Below, piece after piece: positions 55,170 to 64,000 of a DNA stretch of 64,000 nucleotides. Under the pieces are notes generated by a model. The model was not told where the DNA came from. It saw only the letters and a program-made list of their open reading frames with translations, and did no database searches. Both the position numbers and the translations under genes were made by a program. Source of the stretch: Linnemannia hyalina (lineage: Eukaryota; Mortierellomycota; Mortierellomycetes; Mortierellales; Mortierellaceae). How positions within the stretch are numbered: the stretch's first letter is position 1; every line of letters begins with the position of its first letter. The stretch lies in the NCBI GenBank assembly GCA_019671135.1, contig JAHRHY010000016.1, positions 678,501-742,500 of the forward strand. The letters run 5' to 3'.

Positions 55170-58100
55170 ATGCATCACGAACAGGCATCTCAAACGTCAA
55201 TCACTACCGCCTACATCCGTGACCCCTGCACCACAGGCGTCTTCCAGACTTTCCGAAACGGACTCGACGTCGTTCGCATGGAGGCCATCCTCCACCCCGT
55301 CACTGGAACCTTCGTCGTCCTTTGGGGCGACATCAAGGTCTGCTTCCCCGGCCTGACTCGACTCCAGAACAAGGATATCTACGTTCCCCTCATCCGCGGC
55401 CCCAGTGCCTATCGGTACGTCGTCATTTTAGTATGTAACAATAATATAGACATTGATAACCAGAAAGGCTTACACCAAAACACATTTTCACCCATTGGAC
55501 AACAGAGTGGTCCCTCTTGGCATTCAGCACCAGCCTGGAGCCATCATCGATGTGATTTATGACTCGACCGCCCCAAAGTTGGTCAAGATCAGGTGTAACA
55601 AGAAGCACCCGGAGCATGAGCCTTCCAAACCCGTGTCTTCTGCTGCCGTTACGGCTGTCGATCCTACCTCGGTAATGGTCCGCTCCGTCCACCCCAGCCT
55701 CCTGCCAGCGACGGCTCCCGTCAGACCCCATGTTATTAAGTCGGCACCTTTGGAGGACACCATCAGGGCAATCGACTTGGCCGTCAAAACCACTGGACTC
55801 TCCACTTCCAGGGTCCATCCACAACTCCAACCAGTCCACAACTCGCCCGACTCGGAACCATCCGCCGAAACCATCTCCATGCCTGCTTATGCCGCCTTGC
55901 CCGTCGTGAACTCGAACTCGGACTCAGACTCATCTGAGGAAGACTATATCTCTCCCTCTTTCCTTTCCAAAACACCCCCAAAGGAAATCGATCCAGCCGT
56001 CGTCAAGAAGTTTGTCAACGCTGTCAACAGCTCAGCTGCAGCAAATCGCAACCTCAACGCTCACTTTACCGACTTCGGCAACAGGCTGCAAAAACCCAAC
56101 CCTCCCCTACCAGACGATATTCACAGCTTCAGACCTCGGCGAGACCAGTTTCCTAGACCAGCAGTCCATCAATTCATGGACGAAGTCGTGCTCCCTACCG
56201 CATCCGTCGCAGCCCTTGGAGCTGTGAAAGAGAGTTCTCCTGCCTTTCCTCAACCCTCAACCGCCAATCTCGATAGCAAGGTGGGTTCCACCTTTTCAGT
56301 ACAGAGCGCTATGCTGAACATCTCTGCCGACTGTGGTAGTGGGAGCTGTGGCGGGAGCGCTTCCCATTCCAGGATCTCGACACAAATCAAGAAACGAAAA
56401 GGGCGTGCCTTGAGGCGGAGCAAGGAGTTCCAGAACGCAGAGCAAGACCCTGCATCAATTCAGCTGATGAGCACTTTGGACATGCAGCAGTCGGTCCTTT
56501 CAGACAACACATTCCGCGACGAGACGACCGTCAAGTCATCTTTTCCCTCCTCTGCCTCTTCTACCTCCTCTTATACCACGTCGTCGTCTAACTCCTCTCC
56601 TGCCAACTCCAGCAGCAGCTTCACTATCCACGATATGGTTACTCGTCGCGCCAGGGACATTATGGCTGCGCGCTACGACTGGCTGGACAGCCCCTGTTCG
56701 AGGCTCTTCGTCATTCTTCCCCGCAAGGGCAACATTCGCTCGGTGGCGGAGGTCAAAGCCATGGCTTGGCAAGACTTTGACGTCCATTTCCTGTGCGACT
56801 GCATAGATATCCCTGGAGCCGGCATTGATGTGAATGGCCTCTTTAAGGGCTCGGATAGGGACGGAACAGGAGCTTTCATACCACAGTCGCTCATTTCGGA
56901 AGATGGAGTGGAAATTGAGCCAATCCGTTACACAGGCCATAGCTACATCCCCCATCTTGATCTCGGCGAATCCGCCGACCTTTCTTTGCTGAAGGACTGC
57001 TCGGCGCTCGCTCCGTACCTGATGGCGGTCCTGGAGATGCTCGAGTATGGTATCGTCATTGACGGGAAGACCAAGATGATGCCCCTGAGGGATCTAGAGG
57101 AGCGGAAGAAGGTCATGTACTCCATTGCCTTCTTGGTGGAACACGGAGTCGAGTCGAGTTATCAACTTTACGCCAAGCGTCCTTCGTCCCTACACGACAT
57201 CGAACCCACTCCACCTCTGAAGCCATCCCAGTTGTCTGACTTTTACCACCATAGGATCTCTGTCGAGGTGCCTCTCGGCACGAGAATCCCTTTCCGGACG
57301 CCTGACGGTGATGTTCGATGGGTCTGCAGCACGCATTGGAACCAGTTGACAGTATGGGATCAGATCTCGCGAGCGTTCGACTTTTCCAAAAACCTCGACT
57401 CTGCTCAGTCCATCTTCCACATGAACCTTGGAGCCTTTGTCCTCACGCTCAAAACAAGAGAGCGAGCTCGAGAGCTTTATGAGCTTGTAGGCCTCATGAA
57501 GTCAACGGTCATTGTTTCCTTTTTCCTGGACTGGCATCTCACGATCGAAGATGCATGTGAGTTGGAGACCGTCCCTTCCAGGCTGCATGCTTCCTGTGTC
57601 AAGATTCAAGTGCGAGAGTCGGAGGACCATTATGATGACGGCGTTCCCCACTCAGGATTCGGACACAGCTATTTCAAGGTCGTCCTAGAGGCCCTCAAGA
57701 ACAAGCAGATTGAAGCCTTCATGATCGAGAAGAGGGTAACGGCCGACACCACTGAACCTGCCAATTACTTACAATCGTTCAAGAGCGCCGTGTGTCTGGA
57801 CCCGGTTTTGGCTCGGTTCTGTCGTGAGCAGTTGTTCGGCAAGGTCCAGCTTGGTCTGCTCGTGGCGAATCTGGAAGGAGCCGTCAGTCGGGTTCGCAAG
57901 TGCCTTCACGGGTTCCACTCACTATCCAAGTTAACGTTGGAGACGTCGGACTTGGAGCATCTCAACATTGATTTCAACACTAACGATGTCATGGAGGATG
58001 AGGTCGAGGACACGGACTATATGGAGCAGAACGATGTTGAATACTTCAACAAGCGGTCAAGCGACGCCATCACTATGAGGACGTATCGTTCTGCTGGCAT

Positions 58101-59163
58101 ATCGCTTCTTCGTTCGACCGCCCTCAAGGACATCAGCATTCACATCTCGTTTCCGGAGGATGGGCCACGAATCCGAGAGATGATCAAGAACAACCGCCTG
58201 CTGAGCCAGATTGAACTTTCCATCGATACAATGGATGATCCCTGCCAGGTGTTTGAGTCCTTCAAGGCGTTAGTGGCCAACCACCCGAGCCTGGTGTCAT
58301 TCCGGCTTTGTAAGGACTGGGGCGAGAACGTCAAGTCGAGCTTCATCTGGCACGACGTATCGGACCGGACCAAGATGACGCTGTCAATCCAGAGTTACTC
58401 CAAGGACAAAATTGGACCGTTGATTCAAAAGTTTGGATCTTGCCTGTTGCAGCTGTACATTCACGGCATCAACGAGCAGGACTCTGCCATCTTGGAGAAG
58501 GTTATGGGATCACGGAGGGGACTCAAACTGGTGTCGATCACGTTGGTCGATGCCTGTTTGCTCGACGAGCCGGCGTTGGACGGCCTGGCCAAAGTTGTTA
58601 TGAGACTGAACTTGGAGCGATTGTCGATTATGGGCATGGTGACAGCTCGGAAGGCTGGTCAGCTGGCGGATTTCATGAAAGTTGTGGCAGCGAAGATCAC
58701 AGAGATCGATTTGTTTGGAGAACATGCCAAAGGGATAATGATAGAGCTCGGCAAACGGCTGCAGTATATGTCGACGATGGAACAGCTGGTGGAGTTGAAA
58801 CTTACTGGACCGTTCTACGCGGCGACCGAGGATCTAACGTGGATGCGGACGTTGTTTAAGAAAGAGATTCCTTTGAGTACGTTTGAGCTGCAAAAAGTGA
58901 ACCTGAGCCACCAGGGATGGATGACGCTCGCGAAGGAGATTGATTTTGGACGTTTGAAGTACTTCCGAATCAGTCCCGAGGTGTCGCTCAAGCCGGAGGC
59001 TATTGCGACGTTTACGAGCAAGGTTCCAGAAAATTCTGAGCTGGAGAACTTCCACCTGGACACGGATGGGATGAAGGAGGTCCACTGTTTGTCGTACAAG
59101 GCGGCGCTTTTGCCCAAATTGCGCAAGAAGACCGCGGTTGTCAGCATTGGGCGATACTTTTAA
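55170..59163 (+). CDS. Large lineage-type protein with LRR-like C-terminus, two exons
   Basis: Exons 55170-55414 and 55506-59163 (gtacgt to caacag) give 1300 residues. The N-terminal 110 residues form a compact domain (VVRMEAILHPVTGTFVVLWG, then VCFPGLTRL), followed by a Ser-rich disordered region with a poly-Ser stretch, then a globular domain (LDSPCSRLFVILPRKG, FDVHFLCDCIDIPG, a SYIPHLDLGESADL block). The last 450 residues contain irregular leucine-rich-repeat-like units (LEHLNIDFN, LERLSIMGM, LVELKLTGPF). From memory this combination is widespread in Mortierella-type genomes, sometimes fused to kinase or NTPase modules, but I know no named function. The leader has (CA)n and CT-rich tracts near 55086-55130. 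Confidence 0.7.
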
Positions 59164-59281
59164 TCTTCTTTCCCTCGTTTGTCTTTCCTACTATCTCTTC
59201 CCTCTTTGTAGCTAATTAAACGTTATTTGCTTTCATGCCTTGGATGCTTTGTGTAAATAATGCATTTATTATGTGCTATGA

Positions 59282-60733
59282 TTACCGGTCTGGTTGATCG
59301 ACCACTTCGGAGTCTTCGCTCTCTAGAGCCAAACGCCTCCTGGAGAGCTCAATGGTGGTGTCGGTAGTGGCGCCGTCGATAAAGTCGTTCATCACTACAA
59401 TAGTTTTCTCTGCCTTCAGTCGATCTAGGGCGTTTGCGCGGATCCACGGCAGCGTCTGGCAGTCGAGGTGGGCTTTGGTCGATGTTAAGCATGATGTTGC
59501 TGCATGGGCCTTGAGAACCGAGTAGACAAGGACCTCCTTAATTGATTGAGAGGTCGCCTGGCATTGGAGAATAGTCAAATCGGTTGACTGTTGACCCTCG
59601 GTGTTCATAGATTCGAATCTTGCAAGAATGGTGTCTGGAGTAAGGGTCGCGTAGTCCTTGGCAGTCCAGGAATCGTACTTTTCGGCATCGATAACACAGA
59701 TGAGCCGGGTGCCGTTGTGACGGAGACTATCGATCGACTGTGAGAAGCACTCTCGGCCCCCCCATTGTAGAGGACGTTGCGTGGCCTGACCGCAGGCCTC
59801 GTCTAGCATGTCCTCGATGACTTGTTGGGAAGGCCTCTCGCATTTGGACACGACGCCATCCCATCGGATATGAATGACTACAAACTCGGTTGGATTCTCG
59901 TCCAGGAATGCAGTCTGCTGAGATAGGAACTCGTCAAAAGCTAAGCCGGGGATACAAGAGTGCTGGAAATAGTACTTGTCGGGCAGAGAAGAAACCTTGC
60001 GGATGATGGGTAGTAGCTTGGCGGGACGGAACTCGAAATAGCGCGCACCCAATTGGAGCATCAGTGGGATCTCTTTCTTTTGGGTGATGGCAACTCCATA
60101 GACGATGTTGGGCAGTCGGCGGAGGAGGAGACTGTCTGGAAGATGTTGAAAGAACCGCAAGTAGGGGAGGTGCTCTTTCATATCGGAGACAATGTCTACA
60201 TTGGCGGCTGAAAAGAATGCGTCACAGGTTGTCATGCTGTTCATCCCATTGTCGTGAGGCGCTGCCAGAACAAAACGCGAGAAGGGTTTCTGGGCTGCAG
60301 GCGATCCAGGTGGGGCAACAGCGCCCATCCAGGCGATATTATCCTTGGAGCAGATGGTAACATAGCACTGGTGGCGGTGGGGAAGGCCGAAGTCTCCAGG
60401 ACCCGCGGCATAGAATCCATAGGTAATGATGGCGTTTTCGGTGAGGATGGGAGCAAAGTCGACTGTTGCGGTCATGGTTCCACCAGAGAGCTTTCCTGTC
60501 AGAGTGTTGATGTCGTTGTAGGCACTGGCGATGACTTTGCCATGGAAGAGAACGGACCATTGGAATCGACCGACACAGTGGAGACCTGGAATATCGGACA
60601 AGTCAATCTCGAGGTTCTTGGGCGTAAAGTTGTCGGCGGCGGTATTGAGGATGGAAGCTGCGGGGACTGTGAACTCGACCTCGTAGCCGTCGACTGAGAT
60701 GTAACTGTAGACGGATACTCCTTTGCTTGGCAT
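59282..60733 (-). CDS. PI-PLC-X-like phosphodiesterase (TIM-barrel) with N-terminal beta domain
   Basis: A single-exon 483-residue protein. Residues 1-135 form a beta-rich, actinoporin/lectin-like domain of unknown type; residues 150-460 match the layout of PLC-like phosphodiesterases: FVLAAPHDNGMNSM with His160 in place of the first catalytic His, LQLGARYFEFRPAK near 227-240, QHSCIPG with His258, then FVVIHIRWDG. Such proteins cleave phosphoinositides or related phosphodiesters. No signal peptide is present. A TATAAATA box lies at 60842-60849, about 110 bp before the ATG, and aattaaa-type signals follow the stop. Confidence 0.75.
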   Translation of the reverse strand: MPSKGVSVYSYISVDGYEVEFTVPAASILNTAADNFTPKNLEIDLSDIPGLHCVGRFQWSVLFHGKVIASAYNDINTLTGKLSGGTMTATVDFAPILTENAIITYGFYAAGPGDFGLPHRHQCYVTICSKDNIAWMGAVAPPGSPAAQKPFSRFVLAAPHDNGMNSMTTCDAFFSAANVDIVSDMKEHLPYLRFFQHLPDSLLLRRLPNIVYGVAITQKKEIPLMLQLGARYFEFRPAKLLPIIRKVSSLPDKYYFQHSCIPGLAFDEFLSQQTAFLDENPTEFVVIHIRWDGVVSKCERPSQQVIEDMLDEACGQATQRPLQWGGRECFSQSIDSLRHNGTRLICVIDAEKYDSWTAKDYATLTPDTILARFESMNTEGQQSTDLTILQCQATSQSIKEVLVYSVLKAHAATSCLTSTKAHLDCQTLPWIRANALDRLKAEKTIVVMNDFIDGATTDTTIELSRRRLALESEDSEVVDQPDR

Positions 60734-60841
60734 TTTTTTAAATATGAATGCTTTGTGGGAAGGCGAGTGGGGAGTGGAGAGGACAGGGGAAGGAGATGAA
60801 GAGAGGAGAAGGAGTAGGCAAAGCGGGTCTTGTTGTCCGGC

Positions 60842-60849
60842 TATTTATA
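60842..60849 (-). promoter_or_regulatory. TATA box of the PLC-like gene
   Basis: TATAAATA on the minus strand, about 110 bp upstream of the start codon. Confidence 0.6.
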
Positions 60850-60927
60850 TGCAGAGCACCGGGATTGACACGAAAAGATGATCCGTACTCTTGCGCCTGA
60901 CAACATTTTGCCTCATTTAGAGCGGGC

Positions 60928-61232
60928 TCAGCTGGCGTTATGGATAGGTGTGGAGGGGTCATTTTCTATTGAACGAAGTATACAAGCCACCTAATTGGCG
61001 TAATAAAATCAACTTCTTTATTCGTTACTACTCTTCGTGTACGCTGACATCTGAGTGGTGTACCTGGAGTCTCACTGGAGTGTGTGCCTGGAGTCTCACT
61101 GGCAATCCTTACCTTATCGGTTCCACATGGTCCCCAATTGCCACTGCCTATCAAAATTTTCTCCAAAGTGAGACCCCCGACGACTAGAAGGGCTAAGGGG
61201 AATAATCGTGCTATGCAAAATAAAGAAGCCAT
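60928..61232 (-). CDS. Tiny secreted or anchored protein, two exons
   Basis: Exon 1 (61232-61113) and exon 2 (60990-60928) join in phase through a gtaagg to attag intron to a 60-residue protein: a hydrophobic N-terminus (MASLFCIARLFPLALLVVGG), then a short soluble tail with two Cys. The intron contains a tandem repeat of gtgagactccaggca. Evidence is splice-site quality and the signal-like start only. Confidence 0.4.
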
Positions 61233-61689
61233 GATTCATGTCGAGGAGACTAGGCGAGAGAAGGTTGCGAAGGGCTCTAAACGCGCAAAGGCCCTGTAAT
61301 TTTTTTTCCTCATGCTTCGTGGGGAACAAAAAAAAAGCGACTAGCTGGTGGATGATGATATTCTGACTGTAATGTTAGACTGGTAATTTTGACAATGAGT
61401 GTCAGCAACAAATGTCAGATTATCCACCACGCTTTTGGAGATATGTGAGAATATCGTTTTGCACAGTCAGAAAAGCTGCTGTGTTCTCACATAATTAAAG
61501 ATGTTAAGAGCTTCCCGATAGTCGCACTATTCGTACACTGAAGAAGAATATAAAGCAACAACCATTGGGTGCTTCGACAAAGACCGTCGTGACCGTGAGG
61601 ATGCTTTTTTTGCCCTCGGCCGACACGACCGTCTCTACCGCATGGGTGTCTTTTCCTTCGGGTGAATCTATTTGACAACCCACAGTGGG

Positions 61690-62670
61690 TGGTATTATAG
61701 AAAGCACATGGAATCTCAGCCAGGTGGGGGCGAAGTGGTATGGATCAAGGGACACAACAACGTCCATGGAAATGAGCTGGCGGATCAGGCGGCGAAGATG
61801 GCAGCACAGAGTGGTTCGGTGCTCTTTACCATGGATCTCACTCAACAGACGGACATCACGACCTCTGCACATTGTTACGGCGGGCTTGTCTAAATCGACC
61901 TACGACAGCTCCTCAAACAACAAACGGCAAATTCGCCACCACCGGGCCTGGACGTCGCAGAGACCGGTCAAGAGGGTGATCTCTGACATCAACGACGTGT
62001 AATGGACCTCAACTTTGGCTTATGTCCACGACAGGCACGCAGTCTTCACCTTTTACAGCACCAGCAAGAACTCCCTTCAATCCACACATCACGTCAAAAA
62101 GCTGCATGGAATACTGCCCACTCTGAATTACATGCATGCTCACAAACCCAACCTGTACCAACATGTCTGTGCCGACGATGCGGGCTCGAGAAGGATGATA
62201 ACGAATATGTCTGGAACTGTTCCTTGGCACTACCACTGCGATCTGAAAGGGAGGCCATGGTCAAGATTAACGAGTGGGGTGTGCAGGCGACAAACAGATA
62301 CAATGCAGCCAGGAAACGGGAACACAAACGAGCGGCTGACAATGGTCATCCAGTGCCGAGACCAGTACCCATACGCTGGCGGGCTCCTTCGGATGTGGAT
62401 CATGTACGAGGATTCTCCTCCATCGATGGAGCTCGAGCCGTGCACAGCGGCATTACTGCTCCTGATCGTGGCGAGAAACCCAAGTGGAACGTGTCGGGTC
62501 TCTTTCGCGGCATCACTCCCACGAGCATGTTGACTGAATGTTCCGCGGTCTTCCGGACCCCAATGTCCATCGCCAAGACGGTCTTGCACAAGTTTGTTGG
62601 CTATCTGAAGACGCAGGCCTCGGGGCTGATATGGAAATCTCGGTGCTCCGCGACGATCGCGTGGGAGTAG
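61690..62670 (+). pseudogene. LINE ORF2 fragment (RNase H and zinc knuckle)
   Basis: The first part has an RNase H C-terminal motif (VVWIKGHNNVHGNELADQAA). After frameshifts, 62002-62670 gives a long frame with a Cys-rich knuckle (CLCRRCGLEKDDNEYVWNC), as at the end of RNase H-bearing LINE ORF2 proteins. No RT domain or poly(A) tail is visible, so it is an internal fragment of a family different from the LINE at 28.5 kb. Confidence 0.6.
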
Positions 62671-63262
62671 ACTCAGGGCATCTCTGCTAAGGACAGGACA
62701 TCCAATTGCACAGGCCCCCGAGGTGGCTAGGGTCAAGAACATGGTTTCATCACTCGTGATGGTTCTGCCGTGGCGCTTCGCTAGGCACACATGAGGCTGG
62801 TACCTGCCCTGGAGCGACCAAGGACCCATGCGCTGCTGACGTGCGTTTGTTGGAGAGATTGATGGGAAGGAGGAGTTTATCAATGATGGAGAGGATGGAA
62901 AGAATCCCCTTTATTCGTATTTAGTTTTATGTTGTCTTCCATTTAAACTGTGAAGAGCAGCGACAATTGTTGTGCAGAGCTTGGTTCCATGCGACATATT
63001 GTATTCCGGGCCGGACTGCAACTGGTGGATGGCGCACTGAAGAAATTGGTCTATAGTCCCTTTTAGTTTCAAATGCCTTTGCTGTGCTGTTTGTCAGAGA
63101 AATAAAGTTAGGTACAAAAAAAAAGACATGAGCATGGACGTGAGCATGGCGCTCTTGCATGACTGCCTGGTCCGTGAGAATGACGATTAGTTTAAAATGA
63201 AGTCCTTGGTACTTGTGGTCAATCTTTCAGAAATTTAAGTTTATTAGAGCAAAAAGAGGTGC
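62671..63262. other. Intergenic
   Basis: Tail of the LINE fragment and 3' flank of the membrane-protein gene. No gene seen. Confidence 0.35.
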
Positions 63263-64000
63263 TCAACGGGAGTAAGGCGGCAGGGCACCAGAGTTGGGTA
63301 TCTCCACCACCGACTGGACTCTGTTGCGTGTTGACTGCGAAGATGACGAAGGCAACAATGATTCTGAAGCTAAGGCTGAGGATAAAGATGATGGCGGAAA
63401 GTAGACACACGCTGGTAGTTGATGGTGGTGTTGTGGTCCTCTAATATGGTCCTTCACTTGTCCATAGCCTGTAGTTCGCAACAGAGACGACTCTGGAGCG
63501 TCGATTGGAGAGAGCGCAATCTCAGGATTGTCCTGTTCGTCGTGCGGAAGAGCTGCCGAGGGCAGAAGACTCGCTATTGACATCTCCTGTGTCTGTCGAT
63601 ATGGCGGAGGTGGGTTGGTCATTACATTACCGGATTCTTGATCTTCCAGTGTCCTCTTCAGGTGCGATTCGTAGCGAAGTGTGAGAATCGCCTCAATTAC
63701 GACCAAAAGCGATATCGGAAAGGAAAAGCTGACATCAGTCCTGAAAATGTCCCGGTCGTGAATGTATCTGGTGTAGGTCCAGCTTGTATTGATGGTCAAC
63801 CAGACACACGCAAGGAGGATCATCAAGATGGCACGGGTGTATTTGTTGACGAGGCGGTATTGGCACACCAGAGAGAAGAAATAGCTGCCCATAAGGGCAA
63901 AGGAGAGGTATCCGTTGATGCGATCAATGTCATAGACCCGCCGATCATAGACAAGGGATGTGCAGGCTGCCACAGCGAGTAAGAAAATGACGATTCGGAG
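63263..64000 (-). CDS. Multi-pass membrane protein, C-terminal part, with PY motifs
   Basis: The frame is open to the window edge, so the N-terminus is missing; about 245 residues are visible. There are four probable membrane segments: the edge segment RIVIFLLAVAACTSLVY, then YLSFALMGSYFFSLVC, AILMILLACVWLTINTSW and FPISLLVVIEAILTL, followed by a cytosolic tail. The tail has PPPPY and LPPYSR, PY-type sites of the kind bound by WW domains of Rsp5/Nedd4 ubiquitin ligases, suggesting regulated endocytosis. The layout resembles MARVEL-like four-helix proteins, but I cannot name the family. Confidence 0.6.
   Translation of the reverse strand, partial: LRIVIFLLAVAACTSLVYDRRVYDIDRINGYLSFALMGSYFFSLVCQYRLVNKYTRAILMILLACVWLTINTSWTYTRYIHDRDIFRTDVSFSFPISLLVVIEAILTLRYESHLKRTLEDQESGNVMTNPPPPYRQTQEMSIASLLPSAALPHDEQDNPEIALSPIDAPESSLLRTTGYGQVKDHIRGPQHHHQLPACVYFPPSSLSSALASESLLPSSSSQSTRNRVQSVVEIPNSGALPPYSR

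Noticed and set aside
61487..61678. Minus-strand His/Arg-rich frame
   Set aside because: No domain, and it overlaps the likely 5' side of the LINE fragment on the other strand.
1..64000. CRISPR arrays and tRNA genes
   Set aside because: No regularly spaced direct repeats with unique spacers and no segment with a convincing tRNA acceptor stem and T-loop were seen by eye; a tRNA scan could overrule this.

Overview
The window reads as nuclear DNA of an early-diverging filamentous fungus, most like Mortierellomycota (inference from the mix of genes and mobile elements; no marker proves it). Supporting signs are short spliceosomal introns of about 55 to 155 nt with gtaagt-like donors, TATA boxes near gene starts, an Mms22/Mus7-type repair gene, many small secreted cysteine-bearing proteins, and DIRS-like, Ty3/gypsy, LINE, Tigger/pogo and Fanzor-bearing elements. 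Layout from left to right. 1-708 is the 3' end of a C2H2 zinc-finger gene. 2544-3428 is an isochorismatase-fold hydrolase lacking the usual nucleophile. 3442-6838 is a decayed transposon whose only recognisable cargo is a Fanzor (eukaryotic TnpB-like) gene. 7-16 kb holds small secreted proteins, a DDR48-like gene with a nonsense codon, a UCH-like gene, a DIRS Gag fragment, and two intact copies plus one dead copy of a tandem beta/gamma-crystallin-like secreted family. From 17 to 42.5 kb the DNA is a repeat graveyard: a cyanamide hydratase pseudogene, a defensin-like peptide gene, a Tigger transposase pseudogene interrupted by a solo LTR and by a 494-bp MITE, two more copies of that MITE, Ty3/gypsy pol and gag pieces, a 5'-truncated LINE with perfect target-site duplications, a secreted-protein pseudogene, nested palindromes, three fragments of 28S rRNA (one split by a 486-bp TG...CA element), a DIRS fragment and a MITE with 63-bp inverted repeats. 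A well-formed four-exon serine beta-lactamase-like hydrolase gene sits among them at 35.3-37.4 kb. The right part (43-64 kb) is gene-dense and well preserved: a small secreted cysteine-rich protein, a METTL7-like methyltransferase, a six-exon Mms22/Mus7-like gene (about 2637 aa), a 1300-aa lineage-type protein with leucine-rich-repeat-like C-terminus, a PLC-like phosphodiesterase, a tiny secreted protein, a LINE fragment, and a membrane protein cut off by the window end. There is no operon logic, as expected for a eukaryote. The main story is two compartments: a stable housekeeping block on the right and a repeat-rich, secreted-protein-rich block on the left and centre, where insertions can be dated relative to each other because the host reading frames close up when the insertions and one target-site copy are ignored.
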